A stretch of 64,000 bases of DNA. It comes from Streptomyces sp. 7-21. Its GTDB lineage: Bacteria; Actinomycetota; Actinomycetes; Streptomycetales; Streptomycetaceae. The stretch covers positions 124,001-188,000 of the forward strand of contig NZ_JAERRL010000004.1 of the NCBI RefSeq assembly GCF_016741785.1, read 5' to 3'. Below, piece after piece: positions 1 through 7,700 of the stretch (its first letter is position 1; every line of letters begins with the position of its first letter). The notes under the pieces are model-generated. The model was not told the DNA's origin and ran no database searches. It saw only the letters and a program-made list of their open reading frames with translations. The translations under genes were made by a program, and so were the position numbers.

Positions 1-322
1 CTATCGGTGCGGAAGCCGTCAAGGTTGCGGCTCGGCGGGGTAAAGGATTGGTAATGCGTCGCATAATCGAAGGCGCTGGGGAAGGGTGCACATGCCGGGC
101 GGACGACATGTTTTGACATAACGTCACATCATTCGTGCGGTGTGGGCCGCTGAATGGGAGGAGAGAATTTCCTCCGGCTGCGGGCGGCGAACGGCAGGAA
201 AGCGTGGCCGGGTGACACCGGGCATTCCGCCGCCCGCGTGCCTGTTTCCCGCCGCCCGCGCCGTCGTTCCGTTCCCGGAACCCACGCGACCGGCCCGCCG
301 GGCCACGGGTAGGGTGCGGCCC
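1..322. other. Intergenic region upstream of dapE
   Basis: No protein-coding gene is supported here. The first 120 bases are less GC-rich than the rest and contain a TTGACA hexamer at 113-118 on the + strand, but no convincing -10 sequence lies 16-19 bases downstream of it. A reading frame does run from 140 into dapE, but its predicted residues (rich in Arg, Pro and Gly) look like non-coding translation. The region most likely holds the dapE promoter and leader, and possibly the control region of a gene lying to the left of the window. Confidence 0.4.
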
Positions 323-1423
323 ATGCAGCAGTCCGCAGCGGAATCCCGCCAGGCCACCCTCGACCTCGGGCTCGACGGCCCCGCCCTGACGGCGCGGCTC
401 GTGGACATCCCCTCGGTCAGCGGCACCGAACGCCCGCTCGCCGACGCCCTCGAAGCCGCCCTGCGCGAGCTGCCGTGGCTGCGCGTGGACCGCCACGGCA
501 ACAACGTCGTGGCCCGCACCTCGGCCGGCCGCGCCGAGCGCGTCGTCCTCGCCGGCCACATCGACACCGTCCCCCTGGCCGGCAACCTCCCCTCGCGCCT
601 CGACGACGACGGTGTGCTGTGGGGCTGCGGCACCTGCGACATGAAGTCCGGCGTCGCCGTGCAGCTGCGCATCGCCGCCACGGTGCCGCGTCCCACCCGC
701 GACGTCACGTACGTCTTCTACGACAACGAGGAGGTCGCCTCCGAGCACAACGGGCTCGGCCACCTCGCCGCCGAGCACCCCGACTGGCTCGCCGCCGACT
801 TCGCCGTGCTGCTGGAGCCGAGCGAGGGCGAGGTGGAGGGCGGCTGCCAGGGCACGCTGCGGGTGCGGCTGCGGCTGGCCGGGCGCCGTGCCCACTCGGC
901 GCGGAGCTGGATGGGCGAGAACGCCATTCACGCCGCCGGGCCCGCCCTGGCCCGCCTGGCCGCCTACGAGCCGCGCCGCCCCGTGATCGACGGGCTGGAG
1001 TACCGCGAGGGCCTGAACGCCGTGGGCATCGAGGGCGGCGTCGCCGGCAACGTCATCCCCGACGAGTGTGTGCTGACGGTGAACTACCGCTACGCGCCCG
1101 ACCGCACGCCCGAGGAGGCGGTCGCCCACGTCCGCGAGGTCTTCGCCGGCTGCGGCGTGGCCGAATGCACCGTCGAGGACCACGCGCCGGGGGCCCTGCC
1201 GGGCCTGTCCCACCCGGCCGCCCGGGCGTTCGCCGAGGCGGTCGGCGGGCGGCCCCGGCCCAAGTTCGGCTGGACCGACGTCGCCCGGTTCAGTGCCCTG
1301 GGCATCCCGGCCGTCAACTACGGGCCCGGCGACCCCAGCCTCGCCCACCGGCAGGACGAGCGGGTGGACACCGCGCTGATCATCCGCTGTGAGGAGCGTT
1401 TGCGCCGCTGGCTGACGTCGTAG
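323..1423 (+). CDS. dapE: Succinyl-diaminopimelate desuccinylase (M20 family)
   Basis: Predicted to hydrolyse N-succinyl-LL-2,6-diaminopimelate to LL-diaminopimelate in the cytosol, in the lysine and peptidoglycan precursor pathway. The 366-residue protein shows the two-metal M20 ligand set: AGHIDTV (His79, Asp81), the Asp in CGTCDMKSG, the Glu pair in YDNEEVAS, the Glu in [11 protein letters not shown], and a C-terminal His in SLAHRQDE. The dimerisation domain lies between these halves. The ATG at 323 was chosen because the domain begins a few residues later and upstream codons do not look coding; no strong ribosome binding site is visible. A LOG-family gene follows 42 bases downstream on the same strand, as in the mycobacterial dapE region. 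Other M20 deacylases are possible, but the neighbourhood favours DapE. Confidence 0.9.
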   Translation: MQQSAAESRQATLDLGLDGPALTARLVDIPSVSGTERPLADALEAALRELPWLRVDRHGNNVVARTSAGRAERVVLAGHIDTVPLAGNLPSRLDDDGVLWGCGTCDMKSGVAVQLRIAATVPRPTRDVTYVFYDNEEVASEHNGLGHLAAEHPDWLAADFAVLLEPSEGEVEGGCQGTLRVRLRLAGRRAHSARSWMGENAIHAAGPALARLAAYEPRRPVIDGLEYREGLNAVGIEGGVAGNVIPDECVLTVNYRYAPDRTPEEAVAHVREVFAGCGVAECTVEDHAPGALPGLSHPAARAFAEAVGGRPRPKFGWTDVARFSALGIPAVNYGPGDPSLAHRQDERVDTALIIRCEERLRRWLTS

Positions 1424-1465
1424 GCTGCACGAGACGGACCTCACAAGCGCGACGAGGGAGCGGGG

Positions 1466-2248
1466 ATGAACGACGCGGTGGCCAGCCAGGAAGACCGGGG
1501 CGACCGGGAGGGCCAGGGCGGCCGCGGCCAGGTAAGCCGGGACGCACCGCAGGTGGGTCCCGTCGTGCGGCGCGGCCAGGCGGTGCCCGGCACGGCCGAC
1601 CAGCGGCTGCTGGACACCAGGGGGCCCTCGGGCTGGGTCCACGACGACCCCTGGCGGGTGCTGCGGATCCAGTCGGAGTTCGTCGAGGGCTTCGGCACCC
1701 TGGCCGAACTCGGCCCCGCCATCAGCGTCTTCGGCTCGGCACGCACCAAGCCCGGCTCCCCCGAGTACGAGCTGGGGGTGCGCATCGGCAAGGGCCTGGT
1801 CGAGGCGGGGTACGCCGTCATCACCGGCGGCGGGCCCGGCGCCATGGAGGCGGCCAACCGGGGCGCCAGCGAGGCCGGCGGCGTGTCCGTGGGCCTGGGC
1901 ATCGAGCTGCCCTTCGAGCAGGGGCTCAACCCCTACGTCAACCTCGGTCTCAACTTCCGGTACTTCTTCGTCCGCAAGACGATGTTCGTCAAGTACGCGC
2001 GGGGGTTCCTGGTGCTGCCGGGCGGACTCGGCACGCTGGACGAGCTGTTCGAGGCGATGACGCTCGTCCAGACGCGCAAGGTCACCCGCTTCCCGATCGT
2101 CCTGCTCGGCTCCTCCTACTGGCAGGGGATGGCCGACTGGCTGCGGGAGACGGTCATCGGCCAGGGCAAGGCCTCGCCCAAGGACGAGAAGCTTTTCCAG
2201 ATCACCGACGACCCCGACGAGGCGATCTCCCTGGTCACCACGCCCTGA
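1466..2248 (+). CDS. LOG/TIGR00730-family Rossmann-fold nucleotide-binding protein
   Basis: A 260-residue member of the family once called 'lysine decarboxylase-like', now known to include cytokinin-type nucleoside 5'-monophosphate phosphoribohydrolases. The signature PGGLGTLDE is at about residues 185-193, and a nucleotide-binding loop GGGPGAMEAANRG at about 121-133. The first 60 residues are a polar, low-complexity extension rich in Gly, Arg, Asp and Gln that is not part of the fold. The ATG at 1466 follows GAGGGA at a good distance. It lies 42 bases after dapE and is probably co-transcribed with it. It ends 21 bases before the convergent folP-like gene. The substrate cannot be deduced from sequence alone. 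Confidence 0.85.
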   Translation: MNDAVASQEDRGDREGQGGRGQVSRDAPQVGPVVRRGQAVPGTADQRLLDTRGPSGWVHDDPWRVLRIQSEFVEGFGTLAELGPAISVFGSARTKPGSPEYELGVRIGKGLVEAGYAVITGGGPGAMEAANRGASEAGGVSVGLGIELPFEQGLNPYVNLGLNFRYFFVRKTMFVKYARGFLVLPGGLGTLDELFEAMTLVQTRKVTRFPIVLLGSSYWQGMADWLRETVIGQGKASPKDEKLFQITDDPDEAISLVTTP

Positions 2249-2269
2249 CCGGCGGTGCCGGGGGCCGGT

Positions 2270-3187
2270 TCAGACCAGCCCCCGGCGGGCCACCGCGGGC
2301 GGACGCTTCCCGGCGATCGAGGCGACCATCTCCAGGGTCTGCCGCGTCTCGGCCACCTCGTGCACCCGGTAGACGCGGGCCCCGAGCCAGGCCGAGACGG
2401 CGGTCGTCGCCAGCGTGCCCGTCAGCCGCTCCTTGACCGGCACGTCGAGGGTCTCGCCCACGAAGTCCTTGTTCGACAGCGAGACCAGCACGGGCCAGCC
2501 CGTCTCGACCATCTCCGGCAGCCGCCGCGTCGCCTCCAGGGAGTGCCGGGTGGACTTGCCGAAGTCGTGGCCCGGGTCGATCAGCACGCCGTCGCGCCGC
2601 ACGCCCAGCCGCACCGCGCGCTCGGCCAGGCGGGTCGTGGTCGCGAGGATGTCCGCCATCACGTCCTCGTAGGCGACCCGGTGCGGCCGCGTGCGCGGGC
2701 GCGCGCCCCCGGTGTGCGTGCACACCAGCCCGGCGCCGTGGCGCGCCGCCACCTTAGCCAGCTCCGGATCCACGCCGCCCCAGGCGTCGTTCAGCAGGTC
2801 GGCCCCGGCTCGGCAGACCGCCTCGCCGACCTCGTGCCGCCAGGTGTCCACGCTGATCACCACGGAGGGGAACGCCGCCCGCACCTCGGCCACGAACCCC
2901 GCGGTGCGACGGATCTCCTCCGCGACGTCCACCTCCGCGCCGGGACCGGCCTTGACCCCGCCGATGTCGATGATCGCCGCGCCCTCGGCCACTGCCGCCT
3001 CGACGCGTGCCATCGCGGCGTCGTCGGCGAACGTCGCCCCGCGGTCGTAGAACGAGTCGGGGGTGCGGTTGACGATCGCCATGATCACCGGCTCGTCCGG
3101 CGGGAACTCGCGCGTACCCAGGCGGAGCACACCCTGCTGCCGCTCTCGCTGCTCATGCGTCTGCTGACGCCTCGGCCCGTTCGTCAC
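2270..3187 (-). CDS. Dihydropteroate synthase homologue, FolP2-like
   Basis: A 305-residue pterin-binding TIM-barrel protein of the dihydropteroate synthase family, which joins 6-hydroxymethyl-dihydropterin pyrophosphate and p-aminobenzoate in folate synthesis. The N-terminal motif is NRTPDSFYDRG, and SVDTW and LLNDAWGG are clear. Three catalytic-site loops differ from canonical FolP1: GGVKAGPG replaces the usual GGESTRPG, the DPG loop reads IDPGHDFGKS, and the SRK motif is LSNKDFVG. These match the FolP2 subgroup, whose mycobacterial member was reported to lack synthase activity. The start is GTG with AGGA close upstream; the first 30 residues are a polar extension. It is convergent with the LOG gene and divergent from the DivIVA-domain gene. 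A paralogous true folP elsewhere in the genome is expected. Confidence 0.82.
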   Translation of the reverse strand: MTNGPRRQQTHEQRERQQGVLRLGTREFPPDEPVIMAIVNRTPDSFYDRGATFADDAAMARVEAAVAEGAAIIDIGGVKAGPGAEVDVAEEIRRTAGFVAEVRAAFPSVVISVDTWRHEVGEAVCRAGADLLNDAWGGVDPELAKVAARHGAGLVCTHTGGARPRTRPHRVAYEDVMADILATTTRLAERAVRLGVRRDGVLIDPGHDFGKSTRHSLEATRRLPEMVETGWPVLVSLSNKDFVGETLDVPVKERLTGTLATTAVSAWLGARVYRVHEVAETRQTLEMVASIAGKRPPAVARRGLV

Positions 3188-3296
3188 GTTCCTGACGCTA
3201 CCCGGCCCGGGCTGTCAGCCGGGCATGCGAGGATCGGAAGGCAGCGCGCGCTGGCGCGCGGGACCGCGGAGGACGGGTGCAAGGGGAGGCCGACCG

Positions 3297-3674
3297 GTGT
3301 TCTGGTTCCTGATGGCGGCGATGGTCGTGGTAATCGGCGCGGTCACGCTCGCGGTGCTCGGCAGCGGGGACGGCTCGGGAGGCCCGGCGACGGGCGGCCT
3401 GGCGGACGCCGAGCCGGACCGCGTCGACGACGCGCTGCCCACCGACCGCCCGCTCACGCCGGCCGACGTGGTCGCGGTCCGTTTCCCGGTGGCCCCGCGC
3501 GGTTACCGCATGGCCGAGGTGGACGACGTCCTTGACCGGCTGGCGGCCGAGCTCGCCGAGCGTGACGCGCGGATCGCCGACCTGGAGGCCGCGGTGTCGT
3601 CCGCGCTGAGCGGCCCGCCGGCGATGGGGATGCGCGAGGAGGGGCCCGGCGAGGCCGGCGGCGGGGACCGCTGA
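3297..3674 (+). CDS. Small membrane-anchored DivIVA-domain protein
   Basis: A 125-residue protein with one N-terminal transmembrane helix (about residues 2-23, VFWFLMAAMVVVIGAV...) facing a short cytoplasmic part. Residues 65-105 match the DivIVA N-terminal domain, with the family pattern FPVAPRGYRMAEVDDVLDRL followed by a short coiled coil. DivIVA proteins mark membrane curvature and the growing hyphal tip in actinobacteria. This member is too short for the full oligomerising coiled coil, so it probably localises to DivIVA assemblies or modulates them. The GTG at 3297 was chosen because AAGGGGAGG sits seven bases upstream; the ATG at 3225 adds a non-conserved Arg-rich segment. It ends eight bases from the convergent enoyl-CoA hydratase gene. 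Confidence 0.8.
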   Translation: MFWFLMAAMVVVIGAVTLAVLGSGDGSGGPATGGLADAEPDRVDDALPTDRPLTPADVVAVRFPVAPRGYRMAEVDDVLDRLAAELAERDARIADLEAAVSSALSGPPAMGMREEGPGEAGGGDR

Positions 3675-3682
3675 GCGCGCGG

Positions 3683-4543
3683 TCAACGTCCCCGGAAGAC
3701 GGGCCGCTTCTTGCTGACGAAGGCCGCGACGGCTTCCCGGTGGTCCGCCGTCGCTCCGGCCCTGGCCTGGAGCGCGGCCTCGCGCTGGAGCGCCTCGGTC
3801 AGCGAGTGGTCCGCGGCGTAGGCCAGCGCCTCCTTGATCGCCGCGTAGGCCACCGTGGGGCCGGCCGCGAGCTCGCGGGCGGCCGCCAGCGCCGCGTCGG
3901 CCAGCTCCTCGTCGGGCACGACGCGCTGCACGATGCCGAGACGTTCGGCTTCCTGCGCCCCGATGCGCCGGGGGAAGAGCAGCAGCTCCGCTGCGCGGCC
4001 GGGGCCGACGGCGCGCGGCAGCGTCCAGGACAGCCCGGAGTCAGCCGACAGGCCGACGCCCGCGAAGGCGGTGGTGAAGGTCGCGGACGCGGCGGCGATC
4101 CGGTAGTCGGCCGCCAGCGCGAAGCCGAAACCTGCTCCGGCGGCAGGGCCGTTGACGGCCGCCACGACCGGTTTCGGCATGCCCGCGAGGGCCTCGGTGA
4201 TCGGGTTGTAGTGCAGCTCGACGGTGCGCAGGGAGCCGCGTGTGCCGGCTCTCTGCGGCTGTGCCGCTGCCGGGTCCGTTCCCCCGGATTCCCCGGTTTC
4301 CCCGCCGTCCGCCGAGAGCGCGCGCAGCGTCCCGAGGTGTTCCTTGAGATCCTGCCCCACGCAGAACGAACGCCCCTTCCCGGACAGCAGAACGGCCCGC
4401 ACCGAGGAATCCGCGGCCGCGCGCTGGAGGGAGTCGCGCAAGGCTTCCTTGGTTGTGACATCCAACGCATTCATCGCTTCCGGGCGATTCAGCGTGACAG
4501 TCGCGAGACCGTCGGTCACCTCGTAGAGCACCGTCTCAGCCAT
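3683..4543 (-). CDS. Enoyl-CoA hydratase/isomerase (crotonase family)
   Basis: A 286-residue crotonase-fold enzyme expected to hydrate or isomerise an enoyl-CoA. Seen: the N-terminal strand TVTLNRPEAMNAL, the oxyanion-hole region with SFCVGQDLKEH (CoA side) and AAVNGPAAGAGFGFALAADYRIA, and the C-terminal helices. The short subfamily segment ELHYNPI suggests relatedness to PaaG-type isomerases. An insertion of about 30 residues rich in Gly, Glu, Ala and Gln lies between the first CoA-binding element and that segment and is probably a surface loop. The ATG at 4543 is preferred to 4555 because it gives the usual MAETVLYEV beginning. The specific substrate is unknown. Both neighbours are convergent or divergent, so it appears monocistronic. 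Confidence 0.82.
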   Translation of the reverse strand: MAETVLYEVTDGLATVTLNRPEAMNALDVTTKEALRDSLQRAAADSSVRAVLLSGKGRSFCVGQDLKEHLGTLRALSADGGETGESGGTDPAAAQPQRAGTRGSLRTVELHYNPITEALAGMPKPVVAAVNGPAAGAGFGFALAADYRIAAASATFTTAFAGVGLSADSGLSWTLPRAVGPGRAAELLLFPRRIGAQEAERLGIVQRVVPDEELADAALAAARELAAGPTVAYAAIKEALAYAADHSLTEALQREAALQARAGATADHREAVAAFVSKKRPVFRGR

Positions 4544-4684
4544 GCCCGTCAGCATGGCTCATCACCGTTCCCGCTGATAGTCCGGGGATACCGTCCGGGC
4601 GCGGGTTCGCGCGGGGTAACGCGGCTGAATCCCCGAATTGAGTGGATTTGCACGGGCGCGTTGCTGAAGGGATACCGCGCAATG

Positions 4685-4715
4685 TTGGTCATCAGGTCGT
4701 GCGATGCGGGATAAT
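4685..4715 (+). promoter_or_regulatory. Candidate vegetative promoter for the DUF3117 gene
   Basis: TTGGTC (4685-4690) and GATAAT (4710-4715) are separated by 19 bases in an unusually AT-rich stretch. Transcription would start near 4722, giving a leader of about 73 bases before the mini-gene at 4795. The -10 hexamer is strong for this genome; the spacer is one or two bases longer than ideal. Confidence 0.4.
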
Positions 4716-4794
4716 GGCGATGAAGCAATGTGTTCGATGCCGGTGACGCTTGGGTTGTCGGCTGCGATGAGCTGGTTCAGGAAGGGGAACGAGC

Positions 4795-4962
4795 ATGGCG
4801 GCCATGAAGCCGCGGACGGGCGATGGCCCGCTCGAGGTGACCAAGGAGGGGCGGGGCATCATCATGCGCGTTCCGCTCGAAGGCGGCGGACGACTCGTCG
4901 TTGAGCTGACCCCTGACGAGGCGGTCGCCCTCGACGAGGAGCTGAAGAAGGTGACGAGCTGA
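4795..4962 (+). CDS. DUF3117 family mini-protein
   Basis: A 55-residue protein beginning MAAMKPRTGDGPLEVTKEG and continuing with a compact beta-rich core (IIMRVPLEGGGRLVVELT) and a short C-terminal helix (DEAVALDEELKKV). It matches the actinobacterial DUF3117 family in length and in nearly every position I remember. Function is unknown. AAGGGGAACGAGC precedes the ATG and gives a ribosome binding site at proper distance. It is flanked by its own promoter candidate and a strong hairpin terminator, so it is an independent transcription unit, a sign of high expression. In mycobacteria the homologue lies in the same neighbourhood, near folP2 and the divIVA-like gene. Confidence 0.85.
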   Translation: MAAMKPRTGDGPLEVTKEGRGIIMRVPLEGGGRLVVELTPDEAVALDEELKKVTS

Positions 4963-5009
4963 TCCTCCTGCCCCGAGCAGATCTCCGGCCCGCATCACGG
5001 TAGTACTCT

Positions 5010-5047
5010 CACCGGCGCCGTCCCGGTCCCACCGGGCGGCGCCGGTG
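5010..5047 (+). terminator. Strong hairpin after DUF3117
   Basis: CACCGGCGCCG (5010-5020) pairs perfectly with CGGCGCCGGTG (5037-5047). Inside it, CCCGGT (5022-5027) pairs with ACCGGG (5031-5036) around a three-base loop. One unpaired T interrupts the 17 pairs. There is no U-run, as is usual for Streptomyces terminators. It lies 48 bases after the DUF3117 stop. Confidence 0.7.
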
Positions 5048-5050
5048 CGC

Positions 5051-5109
5051 GTTGGCTGGGTTTGTTCTGGGTTTGCTCTGGGCTGGCTGGGGTGGGGTTG
5101 GCTGGGTTG
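5051..5109 (+). repeat. A-free G/T-rich tract with imperfect GGCTGGGTT repeats
   Basis: The + strand carries no A over about 58 bases and repeats GGCTGGG and CTGGGTTTG units. Four or more GGG runs separated by 6-8 bases could form a G-quadruplex. It sits between the DUF3117 terminator and the 3' end of the convergent methyltransferase gene, so it lies in the 3' flank of both transcripts. Confidence 0.55.
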
Positions 5110-5148
5110 ACTCGGGGGTGCCGGGCTGGCCGCCGCGGCACGGGGCCG

Positions 5149-5799
5149 TCAGGCCCGCGCCGCGCACAGCAGGCCGTCTCCGACCGGGAGCAGCGCCGGC
5201 ACGAGGTCCTTGCGCTCCCTGACGGCGCGCAGCAACTCCCGCAGCCGCAGCACCTCGGTGGGCTGCGGGCCGGAGTCCACGGTCCTGCCGCCCGCGAACA
5301 CCCCCGTGTAGCAGACCAGTCCGCCGGGCCGCAGCAGCCGCAACGATTCTCCGAGGCATTCCAGGCATTCGAGCCGGTCGCCGTCGTAGAACACCAGGTC
5401 GTAGCCGCCGTCGGTCAGCCGCGGCAGCACGTCCAGCGCCGGGCCGGGGATCAGCCGGGCGCGGTTGCTGGCGAACCCGGCCATGCGGAACGCCTGCCGC
5501 GCGAACTGCTGCCGCTCCGGCTCGACGTCCACCGTGGTGAGCACGCCGTCGGGCGACAGGCCCTGGAGCAGGTAGATGCCCGAGACGCCGGTGCCGGTGC
5601 CGATCTCGACGACCGCCCTGGCGCCCGTGGCCGCGGCCAGCAGCCGCAGCGCGTCGCCTGTCCCGGGGGAGACGGCGCGGACCCCGGCTGCCTCGGCCCG
5701 CTCGCGCGCCCACCGCAGCGCCGCCCCCTCGGCGGTGCCGGCGTCCGGTTCACCGTACGCCTCGGCGAACGCCCAGCTCGTCAGCCGGTTGCCGCTAAT
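5149..5799 (-). CDS. SAM-dependent O-methyltransferase (Rv1220c-like)
   Basis: A class I methyltransferase of the COMT-like family. Motif I is [16 protein letters not shown], followed by [18 protein letters not shown] (acidic ribose-binding residue) and [10 protein letters not shown], where a second acidic motif is expected. The protein would be about 216 residues, the same size as the mycobacterial homologue beside sigE. The start is a puzzle: no ATG or GTG exists in this frame between the domain and the TTG at 5913. An ATT at 5799 preceded by a purine-rich GGGAGAGGG gives [10 protein letters not shown] at the N-terminus, as in relatives, and is my preferred start. The TTG at 5913 would add 38 unconserved residues across the sigE promoter. 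It is divergent from sigE and the substrate is unknown. Confidence 0.78.
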   Translation of the reverse strand: MSGNRLTSWAFAEAYGEPDAGTAEGAALRWARERAEAAGVRAVSPGTGDALRLLAAATGARAVVEIGTGTGVSGIYLLQGLSPDGVLTTVDVEPERQQFARQAFRMAGFASNRARLIPGPALDVLPRLTDGGYDLVFYDGDRLECLECLGESLRLLRPGGLVCYTGVFAGGRTVDSGPQPTEVLRLRELLRAVRERKDLVPALLPVGDGLLCAARA

Positions 5800-5852
5800 G
5801 GCCCTCTCCCGTCCCCGTCTGTCACGCGCTTTGACTGTATCGACTCCGGAGG

Positions 5853-5878
5853 GGAACGCAGCTGCCGGACCGTACGTT
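5853..5878 (+). promoter_or_regulatory. ECF-type promoter upstream of sigE
   Basis: GGAAC (5853-5857) is followed after exactly 18 bases by GTTG (5876-5879). This is the -35/-10 layout of SigR/SigE-class ECF promoters. The predicted start near 5885 gives a leader of about 75 bases. It suggests that the ECF sigma factor downstream is autoregulated or controlled by a related sigma factor. Confidence 0.5.
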
Positions 5879-5959
5879 GGACCGGGGAGCGGGTACGGAC
5901 GAACGCTCGACAAAAGCCGTGCCCTACTTCCTTATCCGGAGCTAACGGGCGAGGTGGTT

Positions 5960-6760
5960 ATGGTAGGGGCTCCATTGGACACCACCGGAGCCGACAGGGG
6001 AGGTGCGGCCGGGTCCACGGGCCGGGGAGTGCTCAAGCGTCTCCTGTGGTCCTCCGACAGGCCGAATTCCGTGACCGAGAACGCTGACGCTGACCGAGCC
6101 GCCGCCACCTCTGCCGACAGCGGCGAGAGCAGCACGACGGTAACGGCCACGTTCAGTTCCGGTTCGGAGGGCGCGTCCTGGACGCCCCCGAGCTGGGAGG
6201 AGATCGTCAGCACGCACAGCGCGCGCGTGTACCGTCTCGCGTACCGGCTCACGGGCAATCAGCACGACGCCGAGGATCTTACCCAAGAGGTCTTCGTCCG
6301 TGTCTTCCGGTCGCTGTCCACCTACACTCCGGGCACGTTCGAGGGCTGGCTGCACCGCATCACGACCAACCTGTTCCTGGACTCGGTGCGGCGCAAGCAG
6401 CGCATCAGGTTCGACGCCCTCGCCGAGGACGCCGCCGACCGGCTGCCCAGCCGCGAGCCCACGCCGCAGCAGCACTTCAACGACACGCACTTCGACGCGG
6501 ACGTGCAGCAGGCGCTCGACACCCTGGCCCCCGACTTCCGTGCCGCCGTGGTGCTCTGCGACATCGAGGGCCTGAGCTACGAGGAGATCGCCACGACGCT
6601 GGGGGTCAAGCTCGGCACGGTCCGCAGCCGCATCCACCGCGGCCGCTCCCACCTCCGCAAGGCGCTGAGCCACCGGTCGCCGCGCGGCGCGGGTGAGTCC
6701 GAGCCGCTGGTTGCGACCGTTCCGGCCGCCCGGCAGGAGGAGAAAGGCGGGACGGCGTGA
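5960..6760 (+). CDS. sigE: ECF RNA polymerase sigma factor, SigE type
   Basis: A 266-residue extracytoplasmic-function sigma factor. Region 2 includes [20 protein letters not shown] and the conserved Trp in [11 protein letters not shown]. Region 4 carries the helix-turn-helix [20 protein letters not shown]. The first 85 residues are a variable polar leader, so several starts are possible: ATG 5960 (GAGG five bases upstream), GTG 6029 and GTG 6071, all in frame. Multiple starts are also known for mycobacterial sigE. The stop overlaps the anti-sigma start by four bases. The surrounding order (methyltransferase divergent, then anti-sigma, HtrA, TatB, Mrp) is that of M. tuberculosis sigE, so it is expected to respond to envelope and redox stress. 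In Streptomyces the name sigE is also used for an unrelated envelope sigma factor. Confidence 0.9.
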   Translation: MVGAPLDTTGADRGGAAGSTGRGVLKRLLWSSDRPNSVTENADADRAAATSADSGESSTTVTATFSSGSEGASWTPPSWEEIVSTHSARVYRLAYRLTGNQHDAEDLTQEVFVRVFRSLSTYTPGTFEGWLHRITTNLFLDSVRRKQRIRFDALAEDAADRLPSREPTPQQHFNDTHFDADVQQALDTLAPDFRAAVVLCDIEGLSYEEIATTLGVKLGTVRSRIHRGRSHLRKALSHRSPRGAGESEPLVATVPAARQEEKGGTA

Positions 6761-7590
6761 GCAGCTCGCCGGAGCCGGGCCCGGCCGACCACCACCTCGG
6801 AGAGAGCCTCGCCGCCCTCGTGGACGGCGAGCTCTCGCATGACCGGCGCGACCGCGTGCTCGCCCATCTGGCCACCTGCCCCAGCTGCAAGGCCGAGGCC
6901 GACGCCCAGCGCAGGCTGAAGAGCGTCTTCGCGCAGAGCCCGCTGCCGACACCACCACAGGACCTGCTCGCCCGGCTCCAGGGGCTGCCGGCGCTGGCTG
7001 AGGAGCCGCCGCCCCCGCCGCCCGGCTCCGGGCCGAAGCTGCCCCCGGGGCGGCCCGAGGAGCGTGACACCGGCCTGGGGCGCGGCTTCCGGATACACGA
7101 GCCGGGGGCCGTGGCGCGGCTGCCCCGCGGTCACCGGCTTGCCTTCGCCGCGGCCGGGGCGGTCTCCCTGGCCGCCTTCGCTATCGGCGGCGCCGTGAGC
7201 GGCGCCGGTTCCCAGCCGGCGACGGTCTCCGCTTCCGGCAGCACGGCGAGCACGGCGGGGCAGGGCGGGAGCGCGTCGCCCACCCTGCCCGCGCGGAGCC
7301 GCGGTGCGGAGGCCGGCGAGGGCCAGGACCGTTCCGCCCCGGTGCTGCCGGTCTCCCTGGTCTCGCGCACGATGACCGCGCCGACCGGGGCGGCCGCCCC
7401 GGTTCCGCCGTTCGCCTGGGACAGCAGGGCCGCCCAGCTCTTCCCGCTGCTCGCGCCGCAGCTGGTCCCCGGCGCCGCGCCGTCGCAGGGCGCGTTCCCG
7501 GCGGCGTCCCCGGGGCAGGGTTCCGGGCACGCCACCGCGTCGCCCAGCGGCTCGCCGAGCGCCTCTGAGGCCGCGGCCTGGGAGCGCTGA
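6757..7590 (+). CDS. Zinc-finger (zf-HC2) anti-sigma factor, RseA-like
   Basis: A 277-residue cognate anti-sigma factor for the ECF sigma gene it overlaps by four bases (GTGA). The N-terminal domain has the zinc-binding HxxxCxxC motif as HLATCPSC at about residues 34-41, typical of ZAS-family anti-sigma factors that sequester sigma until signal or oxidation. One transmembrane helix is visible around residues 127-148 ([20 protein letters not shown]). The C-terminal 130 residues are Ala-, Ser- and Pro-rich and would be extracellular, a natural substrate for regulated proteolysis. The HtrA-like protease directly downstream is the obvious candidate for such control or for a shared response. GTG is the start, set by the overlap. 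Confidence 0.86.
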   Translation: MSSSPEPGPADHHLGESLAALVDGELSHDRRDRVLAHLATCPSCKAEADAQRRLKSVFAQSPLPTPPQDLLARLQGLPALAEEPPPPPPGSGPKLPPGRPEERDTGLGRGFRIHEPGAVARLPRGHRLAFAAAGAVSLAAFAIGGAVSGAGSQPATVSASGSTASTAGQGGSASPTLPARSRGAEAGEGQDRSAPVLPVSLVSRTMTAPTGAAAPVPPFAWDSRAAQLFPLLAPQLVPGAAPSQGAFPAASPGQGSGHATASPSGSPSASEAAAWER

Positions 7591-7700
7591 CCTCCATTGC
7601 GCCGGTGTTGCTGACCGCGCCCGCCCCGACCTGGTTGAATCCCCTTCCAGAGTTTCTGTGGGTCCGGCGACGGGGCGGCGCGTAGACGATGGGGACGGCG

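Noticed and set aside
5799..5913. TTG start at 5913 for the methyltransferase
   Set aside because: It would add 38 non-conserved residues and run across the sigE promoter; the protein would be longer than the family.
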